Assembly (NCBI GenBank): GCA_020627965.1
Contig: JAHDFX010000048.1
Location: 1 to 33,657 of the forward strand
Direction of reading: 5' to 3'
DNA: 33,657 nt
Source: Saprospiraceae bacterium
Lineage (GTDB): Bacteria > Bacteroidota > Bacteroidia > Chitinophagales > Saprospiraceae
Shown: positions 18,179-27,371 of the stretch, one piece after another
How the letters are laid out: the number at the start of each line of letters is the position of its first letter
Position numbering within the stretch: the first letter of the stretch is position 1
Position numbers and translations under genes: made by a program
Notes under the pieces: model-generated
What the model was told of the DNA's origin: nothing
The model's database searches: none
The model's input: the letters and a program-made list of their open reading frames with translations, nothing else

Positions 18179-19150
18179 TTACCACTTAATTGATTGACCA
18201 ATGTTTTGTGCTAATGCATTTTTGTAAATTAATTCAGCAGCAAATAAATCAAATACTGCTGAACCAACAGATTTAAAAAGGGTAGTATTTTCTTGCGGGT
18301 CTTGCAGCATAATGTTTTTTTCAAGAAAAGATACAAGCGTATTAATCTGTTTTTCCTGCAAATAACCTTTTCTTAAGGGAATGACTAAATCACCGGATTC
18401 TAATTTGGCATGTAGCGTATCTACATAGACTTTATCCACAAGTTGACTGATAGCATCTGGTAATTCCTGCATATTGGGACGATAGGAACCTACTGCAAGA
18501 AAATGTTTTCCTTTAAGCAAATTTTTATCATTAGGAAGAACAGGTTTCGGAGAAGTTGTGGCAGTAATAACTAATTCAGAGACTCTAAGTAATTCGTTGA
18601 TATTTTGAACATTATGTACTTGTATGGTAGGAAAATATTGTTGAAATTTTTCTGTGAAGATGTTGATTTTCTCTTTACTTCGATTGAAAATAATAACCTC
18701 ATCTACACATTTCCGTATACTACAGGCAAACAAAGCTTGATAAAGCCCTTGTACACCAGTTCCTACGATGCCAATTTTTTTTATTTTTTTTGGAACCAGA
18801 CATAAAACGCTCAAACCGCCCACAGCACCCGTTCTCAGAGCAGTTACTGCCTTAGCATCGAGTATAGCAAGTGGTTTACCTGTGTCACTATCGTTTAAAA
18901 TTAACGTCCCAAAGATACTAGGTAACTGTTGTAAATGATTGTCAGGAAAAACAGTGACAAGCTTTGTACTGAAATGATGTTTTCCAATGCAAGGCATAGT
19001 CAATAAGGTGTTTTTACCAAAGTCAATATGAGAACGTTCGGGGTTCTTAACTTCTTCATAATGATGCGCTAAGATCGCAGACTTCATGCTTTCGATCAAG
19101 TCATTAAAAGATACAGCCCGATGAATGTCTTTATTGTTGAGAAAAAGCAT
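18179..19150 (-). CDS. Ornithine cyclodeaminase / mu-crystallin family protein
   Basis: A cytoplasmic NAD(P)-dependent enzyme of 323 residues, the usual family length. Visible motifs are the substrate-side 'HFSTKLVTVFPDN', 'ALRTGAVGGL', the Rossmann glycine motif 'GIVGTGVQG', 'IIFNRS', 'VITATTSPKPVL', 'VGSYRPNMQEL' and the C-terminal 'KSVGSAVFDLFAA'. The family includes ornithine cyclodeaminase, alanine dehydrogenase of the archaeal type, delta1-pyrroline- or delta1-piperideine-2-carboxylate reductases and ketimine reductases. The loop 'SYRPNMQEL' carries Glu where true ornithine cyclodeaminases usually have an Asp-containing motif, so a reductase role is at least as likely. It is first in a two-gene leftward unit with the lipoprotein at 17472-18164. 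Confidence 0.88.
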   Translation of the reverse strand: MLFLNNKDIHRAVSFNDLIESMKSAILAHHYEEVKNPERSHIDFGKNTLLTMPCIGKHHFSTKLVTVFPDNHLQQLPSIFGTLILNDSDTGKPLAILDAKAVTALRTGAVGGLSVLCLVPKKIKKIGIVGTGVQGLYQALFACSIRKCVDEVIIFNRSKEKINIFTEKFQQYFPTIQVHNVQNINELLRVSELVITATTSPKPVLPNDKNLLKGKHFLAVGSYRPNMQELPDAISQLVDKVYVDTLHAKLESGDLVIPLRKGYLQEKQINTLVSFLEKNIMLQDPQENTTLFKSVGSAVFDLFAAELIYKNALAQNIGQSIKW

Positions 19151-19216
19151 GGTTTAAATTAAAATATTTGAAAGATAGTTGGCTTACAAAGTACGAGTTG
19201 GCACTTAGTTTGTAAT

Positions 19217-19224
19217 TATCTTTG
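19217..19224 (+). promoter_or_regulatory. Possible Bacteroidota -7 box (TATCTTTG)
   Basis: An exact match to the TAnnTTTG -7 consensus of Bacteroidota primary sigma factors, 52 bp before the ATG at 19277. A TTG lies 16 bp upstream, shorter than the usual spacing of about 19, so the -33 element is uncertain. Confidence 0.4.
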
Positions 19225-19276
19225 TGGAAAATTGACTTCAAAATTACGAGAAATTTAAAAGGCATTATAACTCTTG

Positions 19277-19762
19277 ATGAATATGAGAAAATTAATTGTA
19301 CTGATATTGGGGCTGTTTGTATGGATGAATACATCTTTTACTCAGTCAAATGGAGAAGATGAAATCATTATAAAATGGGAAAAAGAGATCGGTGGTGGTC
19401 AGGAAATTGAGGCAATTAAAGAAGAAGGAGAAGACGATATTGATTTTCTCAATAAAAATTATGACCTCAATGAGGTTAGTATAGATGACGTAATCATTAT
19501 ACGGACTGATCCGGCTAAAAAGGAGGAAGAAGAACCAGTCACAGAAGCTGACGTTTTTGTAGAACAAGTTCAGGAAGCCCCTATAGCCTCATCCTCAAAC
19601 AGAGCAGTAAGTTCTAGTGGTAGTCGTGCATCTTCTTCTAAAAGTACTTCATCTTATCGACGTACAAGCAAACGGAAACGAAGCTGGAATTACGGACGGA
19701 TTAAGAAAATGAAACGCAAGCCAAGATTAGGCAGAAAAAGCCGTGGATGTCCTAGATTTTAA
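19277..19762 (+). CDS. Small secreted charge-segregated protein
   Basis: About 161 residues from the ATG at 19277; a second ATG at 19283 is equally plausible. A signal peptide ends near 'NTSFTQ'. The mature N-terminal half is strongly acidic (Glu/Asp runs, 'KKEEEEPVTEADVF'), the middle is a Ser-rich linker, and the last 35 or so residues are strongly basic ('YRRTSKRKRSWNYGRIKK' and beyond). No known domain was recognised. Its stop overlaps the stop of the convergent gene at 19759. It may be a surface or periplasmic linker; the function is unknown. Confidence 0.72.
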   Translation: MNMRKLIVLILGLFVWMNTSFTQSNGEDEIIIKWEKEIGGGQEIEAIKEEGEDDIDFLNKNYDLNEVSIDDVIIIRTDPAKKEEEEPVTEADVFVEQVQEAPIASSSNRAVSSSGSRASSSKSTSSYRRTSKRKRSWNYGRIKKMKRKPRLGRKSRGCPRF

Positions 19763-21195
19763 TGAGTTTTATCTGCCAATTCCCTGACCTTTTCAGTAAG
19801 CCAGGGTTTGTTACTCAAATATTCATAAGCATTGATCTTACTCCTTAATCTATCCAATTTGTCAGTATTGCTTTTACCTTTACTACGAATACGCTCAATT
19901 TGCCTTAATACGATCGCAAAATTGACATAGGCTTTCTTTAGTCTGCCTGCCATACCTTTCTGAGAGTGAATGAATTCTTTAAACGATTTGCATAAAGCAT
20001 CAAAAGCTATCTCTTCACCCAATTCATAATAACTCCTCAATAAAATAGTTTTTCTGCCGAGTTCAAACGACAGATCCATCTTATCCATTTCATTGAGGTG
20101 ATACATCGCATCCTTATAATTGCTTTGGTAGAAGGCAAGTGTACCTTTATTGAAATGATATATACTTTCCCGTATTTCCGGTTGTACGAATTTAGTATGA
20201 GATTCAATAAAATGATTGGTCCATTCAAATTCGCCCAATTGAGAACCCAAAGCAACAATATTTTTGATCAATTGCGGAGAAATATATTTTTTAAAGAATA
20301 AATTACCTTGTTCTGCTTGTGTTTTTTGGATGATGAATAGTGTTTGCATATACTGCGTTTCACCTTTTACAATTTTTGTTACACAGAAATTAGCTAATGT
20401 CTTATAAATATCATCTAGCGTCTCTCTGGATATTTGATCTTGATATTTATCAATTAAATACAATAAACGCTGAAAATGATTTTCGTTATCCTGTTCTTTT
20501 AGGCTTAAAAGCGTTGTGTAAAACAAGTCAATAAGCGGGTTGTTTTGCATATTGCCAATACGAACTAATTCCATGATCTGTTGCAACATCTCCTCATCAT
20601 AACTGATCGGCTCCATAGTTTCCCTATTGGCTACTTCATAAGACAGCCTAAGACGTTCTATTATGTAAAACTTGTCTAATGCATCAATGTTTTCCAAGAG
20701 CAAAGTTTGAGCATTTTTATCTCGAGAAAAAAGACTATGCTGATATTTGTCACTAGTCAATAAATACTCTTCAAAGTAGAATTGTAAGCCTTTTTTAGAA
20801 ATGTGCAGACGATCTTTTTCAGAAGTTTTTAAAATACTATTTGCATAATCAAGTTGTTGGTGAGTCATGAGCCCTTCTATAAGTAAATGCTTTTTCACAT
20901 ACTTATGCTTATGTAAAGTTTCTAAAGTAATAAATTCTTCAAGAAGCCGGGTGAGTTTGCTTATAACTACATCTAAAGTATGTATTTTTTTTATATCTTG
21001 CAAAAGCGTTTGTAGTAACCTTTCCTTGTTAAGATGCTCTAAGTTCTGGTTGTCATAGTATACTCTGATAACCTCAAAAACTATTAAACACTGACGACTT
21101 CTATTGTGGTAAGGAGATTGAATGAAGCGCTCAAAATGCTTCATATCATTAGCGGAAAGGGTGTTGAGAAGTTTAATTAAACGACTTTTTATCAT
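19759..21195 (-). CDS. Helical-repeat hypothetical protein
   Basis: A 478-residue protein with no signal peptide or membrane segment, made almost wholly of amphipathic helices. The N-terminus ('LIKLLNTLSANDMKHFERFIQSPYHN') resembles a family I recall as common and uncharacterised in Saprospiraceae-type genomes. A TPR-like helix pair is visible near residues 345-385 ('YHFNKGTLAFYQSNYKDAMYHL'). It is probably a cytoplasmic scaffold or regulator, but nothing in the sequence fixes a function. It is leftward, divergent from the protease gene at 21505, and shares overlapping stop codons with the small secreted protein. Confidence 0.78.
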   Translation of the reverse strand: MIKSRLIKLLNTLSANDMKHFERFIQSPYHNRSRQCLIVFEVIRVYYDNQNLEHLNKERLLQTLLQDIKKIHTLDVVISKLTRLLEEFITLETLHKHKYVKKHLLIEGLMTHQQLDYANSILKTSEKDRLHISKKGLQFYFEEYLLTSDKYQHSLFSRDKNAQTLLLENIDALDKFYIIERLRLSYEVANRETMEPISYDEEMLQQIMELVRIGNMQNNPLIDLFYTTLLSLKEQDNENHFQRLLYLIDKYQDQISRETLDDIYKTLANFCVTKIVKGETQYMQTLFIIQKTQAEQGNLFFKKYISPQLIKNIVALGSQLGEFEWTNHFIESHTKFVQPEIRESIYHFNKGTLAFYQSNYKDAMYHLNEMDKMDLSFELGRKTILLRSYYELGEEIAFDALCKSFKEFIHSQKGMAGRLKKAYVNFAIVLRQIERIRSKGKSNTDKLDRLRSKINAYEYLSNKPWLTEKVRELADKTH

Positions 21196-21504
21196 TTTTA
21201 TTTATATAATAGCTATCTGGCTAAGGGTAGTTGAATGTCAATTGATGAAAATTTAGATAGACACTAAGAAAGATATAGTTTAAAAAAAAGGCTTTTTTTA
21301 CTAAAAAAAATAATCAAGCACCTGTAAAATAAAACATTGTACACGTTTTTGAAAACAAATTTAATATTTTTTTAATTTAATTTAATTGCTTTAAACGTTT
21401 TTTATTACACTGGAATCAACGTATTTTTGAATTACTCACTTAATAATATGATCTATCTTTTTTGATAGTTTTTTCAAAAATACATTTGATTCTTTCCTAA
21501 TTAA
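21196..21504. other. AT-rich divergent intergenic region
   Basis: 309 bp between the divergent helical-repeat and protease genes, with long A and T runs. It holds one good -7 box match (21422-21429) and a 5-bp stem with a T6 loop followed by T6 at 21453-21474. No gene was seen. Confidence 0.5.
21422..21429 (+). promoter_or_regulatory. Possible Bacteroidota -7 box (TATTTTTG)
   Basis: An exact match to TAnnTTTG about 75 bp before the protease start codon. A TTT run 19 bp upstream is an imperfect -33 element. In DNA this AT-rich a chance match is possible. Confidence 0.35.
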
Positions 21505-24500
21505 ATGTGTGCCATGATTTTCCCTACGCCTTTAGTCAAACTCATGGTGTTTTTGATATTCTATGGAATATCAGTAAACATCTATTGTCAAAAAGATACC
21601 CTTTCAGAACAATTAGAATACGTTGAATTACTTGTCAATTTTCAAGAAGAGACACTAATTCAGAGAAATGCATTACTTAAAGAACAAAGAGTAATCGTCG
21701 AGAAAAAATTTCAAAATTCAAATACTGAACTTTGGAAGATACCTTTAGAAACGAATAAGAATAACAATAATATCCATAGTGCAACGGCAGCTACTATAGC
21801 TAGAGTGAACAGTCTACCCGGTGTTCTGTATGCCGAACCTAACTATGACATTGAAATACTGGGGATACCTAACGATCCAGAATTTTACCGGCTTTGGGCA
21901 TTGCAAAACTTTGGTCAAGAAGCTGGGCTAGTAGGTGCAGATATCAATATAATCCCTGCATGGGATGTAACTACCGGTAGTACAACAACTACCGTCGGAA
22001 TACTTGATACCGGGATAGACTGGTCACACGAAGACTTAGTTGACAACATTTGGCAAAACCTGTCTGAAGATGCAGATGGAGATGGGCATGTGTTGGAATG
22101 GTCTAATGGACAGTGGGTCTTTGACCCAGGTGACCTTGATGGTATTGATAATGATAATAATGGCTATATCGATGATTTGGTCGGCTGGGATTTTGTCAAT
22201 AATGATAATAATCCATTTGACGATCACGGACATGGAACACATGTAGCCGGAATTATAGGAGCCAAGGGCAACAACGGAATAGGAACTACTGGTGTTGCCT
22301 GGAATGTTAGTCTCATAGCACTCAAAATATTCGATGCAACAGGAGGCGGAACAGTAAGTGCGGCAAAAGAAGCACTCGAATATGCCCTTGAAATGAACGT
22401 GCCGCTGAGTAATCACAGTTGGGGAACACTGGAAAACTCAATGGCGTTTGAAGAAACAGTGGAACTGGCTCTAAGTAAAGAACATTTACTGATAGCAGCG
22501 GTAGGTAATGAAGGTATAAACAACGACTTATTCCCATTATATCCGGCTAGCTACAGTCAGGAAAATATAATAGCAGTTACTGCCACCAATAGGCAGGATG
22601 CTTTGACGATATTCTCTAATTATGGAGAAAACTCTGTGGATATCGGAGCGCCGGGTGGGGGAATTTATAGTACCTTACCCGGCAATTTTTACGGGCTGCG
22701 TTCAGGTACTTCTATGGCAGCTCCTTTCATAACTGGTACACTCGCATTAGCACTCAGCACTTGCGAAAAAACAGGACTTGAACTGAAATCAGACCTTCTT
22801 ACTTCCACCAATTCCTTACCAGCATTAAAAAACAAAACACAGTTTGGCCGACTAGATGCAACAGCTTTTCTAAATACAGTGATGAGGCCTTCTGCAGATT
22901 TTAATCATATCCCTTTTGATACATTGCATATTGAGCTATCTGCTAGTATACCCAATGAATCAGCTGATTATACTTGGGATTTTGGCGATGGAAATGTGCA
23001 AAATGATAGCTTTTTTGTTAGTCATACCTATAGTGAATCCGGATATTATACAGTTTGCCTGACTGTAGAGGCTGAATGTGGAGGACAGGAGTATTGTAAA
23101 GATATTTATGTCAGTACTGGTAATGTAACACCTGATTGTGCACCCGATTGGACTCAGTTTGTAAACGGAGATTATATTCTTTCCATTGCTGAGGATACAA
23201 AATATATATGGGCTGGTAGTACAGGAGGAGTGACCAGAATAAGTAAAACAAATCAAACTTATGAATTTCTGACTAGTAGAAATTCAGACTTGCCTCATAA
23301 TCGTGTTAATGTTATCGAAGTAGATGCAGAGGGAGTCAAATGGATAGGAACTGAGCAAGGAGGTTTGGCCCGCTTTGATGGTTCTGGCTGGACGATATTC
23401 AATACCGAAAATTCTGGATTACCGCACAATAATGTTAGTGCTATTGCCAGTGATGAAGACGGAAACATATGGATTGCTACCAATGGAGGAGGCTTGGCAA
23501 AGTTTGATAAACAAAGTTCCTGGAGCGTCTATAACTATGATAATGCTAACCTTATACCAAATGACCTGAGTGATGTAGAGGTCGTTTCACCATTTCAAAT
23601 TTATGTCAGCTCATTTACTCAGGGTGTCTGGGATTTGTTTTCAAATACTGGATGGCAAACAGGCAATTCGGATATTCCAGCGAATACGGTTCTGGATATC
23701 TATTATGAAAATTCAACAAATAAACTGTGGATAGCTACAAATAATGGACTGGCAAATAGAAGTGCAGTTGGCAATTGGCAAATATACACGACAAACAACT
23801 CAGGACTGACCAGTAATAATATATTAAGCATCTCGATTGATCGTACTACAGGAGTGAAATGGATTGGTACAGATACAGGTATCCATGAGCTAGATGGTAT
23901 GGCTTGGATGTTTAATGATAATGCTTCTACAGGAGGAGCTATCCTGAGCAATAAGGTTAATGCCATCTTAACTACTTCAGGCGGTGTATGGCTGGGAACA
24001 GATCGCTCTCTTAGTCATTATGATAATACTGCCTGGTCGAGTATGACTAATCTGAACTCACCAATACCAGACAATAGAGTGAACGATGTCGAAGAAGATG
24101 TAAATATGAATGTATGGGTGGCTACCGAAGCTTGCCTGGCACTATACAAAAATGATAACTGGACCATGTATACCCCTTTTAATTCGCTTTTGCCAGATGA
24201 ATTTATATATACTTTACTGGCGGATGATAATTATATGTGGGTAGGTACTGCAAACGGTTTATTACAAGCCAATATCAATGATTTGTCAGGATCTGGCTGG
24301 CAAGTATATACTGGTGGAATACTCAGTAGCGAAATCCTCTCCATTACAAAAGATGGCGCGGATAATTTATGGCTGGGCACCAAAGAAAATGGTATTGCAG
24401 TATATAATGGAAATACCTGGACTTATTATAATACAGCTAATTCCAATCTGCCTGTTAATAACATCAATAAAATAACTTACGATGCGATTCAGGATGTGAT

Positions 24501-27216
24501 TTGGATAGCAACTACAGCAGGTCTTGTAAAAGCAGATGGAAATAATTGGGAAGTATTTGATAATAATTCCGGTATTCCCAGCCTGGAAGTCAGGGATATA
24601 GATGTTGATGAGACAGGATTGAAGTGGCTTACTTTTCGCAATACATTAGCGAACTTTGATGGACTAGACTGGACAGTTTATAATGAGCTGACATCAGGTA
24701 TCCCGACTGAGATTAATACATTTACTATAGATGAAAATGGCGATAAATGGCTGGGAACGGCAGAAGGTTTATCCCGTTTTACGGAAGATAATTCTTCTTT
24801 ATACACAATAAATAATTCGGGTTTGCCGGATAATGATGTTCGTGCTGTAACCATTGATGCAGCAGGTAATCGATGGATAGCTACTTCCGGTGGATTAGGG
24901 AAATTAACTGAACTATCTGCCTTATTTCGTTATGATAAATTAATGGCTTGTGGTAATAATGAACTTAGCTTTAACAGTCTTTCAAGCGGAGCAGAGCAAC
25001 AACGCTGGTATGTAAATGGAACATTAGTCGGACAGGGGCCAGAGCTTACTTACACATTTCCCGAAAAGGGTAATTATGAAGTACAACTGACTATTATTAG
25101 TGATACTGATTGTACGGCTTCTTTTACAGAAAAAATAGGTATTGGAGATGAAGCCATTGATTTGGAATTGGAGCCAGCCGTGGAAGTCTGCGATGATTTT
25201 ATTGATATAAAAGCAAATGTAGACCATATGAAAGTCTACTTATGGTATAAAGATGGACAGCTACTAGGTAATGAACAAGTATATCGTGCCAAAGAATCGG
25301 GAACATATTGTTTAAAAGTAACTGACTGGTGCGATAAGCAAAAAATAGATACGACCGAAATTTTCATAAATACAGATTGTGTATGGCCTGGAGATACCAA
25401 TGATGATGGTATTGTAGATGCAAGAGACGTGTTGCCAATAGGGAGAACGTATAATGCCTTGACCGACCCTCGTACTAATGCTTCCATGAGTTGGGAAGGA
25501 CAAGCTGCTCCACCGCCTTTACTTGATGGTGCAGCAGCTACTTATGCCGATGCCAATGGCAATGGTTTAGTTAATAATACTGATGTAGATGTTATAACTA
25601 CAAATTACGGATATCTACATGGAGATATTCAGCCAGAAACATTGCCTGAAGAGGCTTTGGCTGGATTGCATATAGAAGTAGAAGAAGCCTCTATTTTTGA
25701 TGGTACAAATGAATTAGAATTCAAGATTGTCCTGGCTGGTGAAGGCTTAACTCTAGCACCTTCTTATGGTATAGCTTATTCATTTATTCACAATAGTAAT
25801 CAGGCAGAGATAGATTTTTCCAATACTTATCTGGCTGCTGATAATAGCGATGTGATTACTTTCCAGCAAGATTGGCTCGGACAACAGGCGGATATAGCGA
25901 TTACTCGTACCGATTTGGTAGATATACTGGACTACGGAGAAACGGCTGGTGTAATAACTTTACAAGATCTGCCCACAAGTGCAACTGCCAATGTCAATTA
26001 TACTTATAATTTCCGACTTGAAAATATTCAATTGCTGGATAAGTTTGGTAATGATATTCCCGTAAAGGGCTACGATATTACAGTTGCTCGCAATGAAAAC
26101 AGCCCAATGGCAGTAGTTGTAGAAACCAGTAGTTATACCTGTCAGGAAATGGGAACCGCAGACATTCAGGTGTATGGAGGAACAGCACCGTATACTTATG
26201 AATGGGAAACGGGAGCGATCAGTCAAAATATAGAAGGTTTACTACCGGGCGTTTACCAGGTAACGGTTACAGATATGGAAGGCTTTGTACAAGTAGGAGA
26301 GGGGCGTATTATGGATCAATACGGACTGCATGTAGAAACTCAGACCATACCGGAAACCGGAGGCTTGGCAAATGGGGCAGCTAGTGTAAATGTAGCAGGA
26401 ACGGATAATTTTACTTGTGAATGGAGTAATGGCTATGCTTTGCCTTCTATTGGTGGATTGGAAGCAGGGATTTATACAGTTACGGTAACCGATCAGAATG
26501 ATTGTTCGGTAGCAAAAGAAGTCCTGGTTGCTGGCGAACTTTATTTACTTCCCAAGGTATTGCTGGAAGGTGCTTATGATACGATTTCAGGCTTAATGAA
26601 CAATCAGTTATTGGAGCTTGGGGTTTTGCCTTATGGTTCGCCTTATCAAACAGGCGAAATGTCTTCAAATGATATATTCAATGCAGCTTCCGCTAATGAT
26701 GAAATGGTGGATTGGTTAATGATAGAACTCCGGCATAAACAGGACACCAGCCTGATTAGCCGCCAGTCTGCATTACTCCAACGAGATGGTGATGTACTTG
26801 GTGCTGATGGTACACCATTGATATTCAGAAACATAGTGCCAGATGATTATTTCATTTTTATTCGTCATCGCAATCACCTGAGTATGCTTTCAGCAAATCC
26901 TGTTTCGCTTAGTCGTAATTTGACTGAATACGAGTTATGGTATGCAGATGAATATGAAGAACTCCCGCCAGGTATCAAAGAACTTGGTTTTAATAGTGGC
27001 TTATATGGCTTAAAAACAGGGAATGTCCGGGATCATATCCTTGATGCAAATGAGGATGTCAATGCAAATGATAAAATTGAATGGTCAGGTTCCAATGGAC
27101 TATTTAAAGTATACGCACCAAGCGACTTTAATATGGATGGAGACGTAAATGGCTATGATAAATCTATGTGGAAAAAGAATAACGGAACCTTTAATCAGAT
27201 GCCTGATAATGAGTGA
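21505..27216 (+). CDS. Multidomain subtilisin-like serine protease (S8) with propeller
   Basis: A 1903-residue exported protease (start at 21505, or ATG 21514). After the signal peptide and an inhibitor-like propeptide ('VNSLPGVLYAEPNY'), the S8 domain shows the full triad: Asp168 in 'GILDTGID', His243 in 'HGHGTHVAG' and Ser403 in 'SGTSMAAP', plus the oxyanion Asn in 'AVGNEG'. A calcium-rich insert lies between Asp and His. Next come a PKD domain (about 464-548, 'YTWDFGDG'), 14 propeller blades of the two-component-regulator type (about 549-1138, 'WIGTEQGGL'-like strands), a second PKD-like and an Ig-like module (to about 1290), and a dockerin-like pair of calcium loops ('DTNDDGIVDARD', 'DANGNGLVNNTD'). 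The remainder is a cohesin-like beta region (about 1380-1530), two SprB-like repeats (about 1535-1680) and a Bacteroidota C-terminal module ending in another calcium loop ('DFNMDGDVNGYD'). No type A T9SS tail is visible. Confidence 0.9.
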   Translation: MCAMIFPTPLVKLMVFLIFYGISVNIYCQKDTLSEQLEYVELLVNFQEETLIQRNALLKEQRVIVEKKFQNSNTELWKIPLETNKNNNNIHSATAATIARVNSLPGVLYAEPNYDIEILGIPNDPEFYRLWALQNFGQEAGLVGADINIIPAWDVTTGSTTTTVGILDTGIDWSHEDLVDNIWQNLSEDADGDGHVLEWSNGQWVFDPGDLDGIDNDNNGYIDDLVGWDFVNNDNNPFDDHGHGTHVAGIIGAKGNNGIGTTGVAWNVSLIALKIFDATGGGTVSAAKEALEYALEMNVPLSNHSWGTLENSMAFEETVELALSKEHLLIAAVGNEGINNDLFPLYPASYSQENIIAVTATNRQDALTIFSNYGENSVDIGAPGGGIYSTLPGNFYGLRSGTSMAAPFITGTLALALSTCEKTGLELKSDLLTSTNSLPALKNKTQFGRLDATAFLNTVMRPSADFNHIPFDTLHIELSASIPNESADYTWDFGDGNVQNDSFFVSHTYSESGYYTVCLTVEAECGGQEYCKDIYVSTGNVTPDCAPDWTQFVNGDYILSIAEDTKYIWAGSTGGVTRISKTNQTYEFLTSRNSDLPHNRVNVIEVDAEGVKWIGTEQGGLARFDGSGWTIFNTENSGLPHNNVSAIASDEDGNIWIATNGGGLAKFDKQSSWSVYNYDNANLIPNDLSDVEVVSPFQIYVSSFTQGVWDLFSNTGWQTGNSDIPANTVLDIYYENSTNKLWIATNNGLANRSAVGNWQIYTTNNSGLTSNNILSISIDRTTGVKWIGTDTGIHELDGMAWMFNDNASTGGAILSNKVNAILTTSGGVWLGTDRSLSHYDNTAWSSMTNLNSPIPDNRVNDVEEDVNMNVWVATEACLALYKNDNWTMYTPFNSLLPDEFIYTLLADDNYMWVGTANGLLQANINDLSGSGWQVYTGGILSSEILSITKDGADNLWLGTKENGIAVYNGNTWTYYNTANSNLPVNNINKITYDAIQDVIWIATTAGLVKADGNNWEVFDNNSGIPSLEVRDIDVDETGLKWLTFRNTLANFDGLDWTVYNELTSGIPTEINTFTIDENGDKWLGTAEGLSRFTEDNSSLYTINNSGLPDNDVRAVTIDAAGNRWIATSGGLGKLTELSALFRYDKLMACGNNELSFNSLSSGAEQQRWYVNGTLVGQGPELTYTFPEKGNYEVQLTIISDTDCTASFTEKIGIGDEAIDLELEPAVEVCDDFIDIKANVDHMKVYLWYKDGQLLGNEQVYRAKESGTYCLKVTDWCDKQKIDTTEIFINTDCVWPGDTNDDGIVDARDVLPIGRTYNALTDPRTNASMSWEGQAAPPPLLDGAAATYADANGNGLVNNTDVDVITTNYGYLHGDIQPETLPEEALAGLHIEVEEASIFDGTNELEFKIVLAGEGLTLAPSYGIAYSFIHNSNQAEIDFSNTYLAADNSDVITFQQDWLGQQADIAITRTDLVDILDYGETAGVITLQDLPTSATANVNYTYNFRLENIQLLDKFGNDIPVKGYDITVARNENSPMAVVVETSSYTCQEMGTADIQVYGGTAPYTYEWETGAISQNIEGLLPGVYQVTVTDMEGFVQVGEGRIMDQYGLHVETQTIPETGGLANGAASVNVAGTDNFTCEWSNGYALPSIGGLEAGIYTVTVTDQNDCSVAKEVLVAGELYLLPKVLLEGAYDTISGLMNNQLLELGVLPYGSPYQTGEMSSNDIFNAASANDEMVDWLMIELRHKQDTSLISRQSALLQRDGDVLGADGTPLIFRNIVPDDYFIFIRHRNHLSMLSANPVSLSRNLTEYELWYADEYEELPPGIKELGFNSGLYGLKTGNVRDHILDANEDVNANDKIEWSGSNGLFKVYAPSDFNMDGDVNGYDKSMWKKNNGTFNQMPDNE

Positions 27217-27229
27217 TTTAGTGAAATGC

Positions 27230-27251
27230 CCCACACGAAGCATCGTGTGGG
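27230..27251. terminator. Hairpin after protease gene
   Basis: A perfect 9-bp GC-rich stem (27230-27238 with 27243-27251) and AGCA loop, 13 bp after the protease stop. There is no T-tract on the right, so it is terminator-like rather than a textbook terminator. Confidence 0.5.
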
Positions 27252-27288
27252 ACAAGGATAATAATGAACACAATTTTATATAGTTTTA

Positions 27289-27367
27289 CTGTCTGGTGAC
27301 TGATGCTAATGATGAGAGTTTTCAACTTACGCGTTTGAGAAATTTATTTTCACCAGCCACCAGACAG
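27289..27367. other. 10-bp inverted repeat between convergent genes
   Basis: Perfect complementary arms at 27289-27298 and 27358-27367, separated by about 59 nt, just beyond the stop of the leftward symporter gene. It could be part of the symporter's 3' end structure or a degraded repeat. Weak on its own. Confidence 0.3.
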
Positions 27368-27371
27368 AAAT

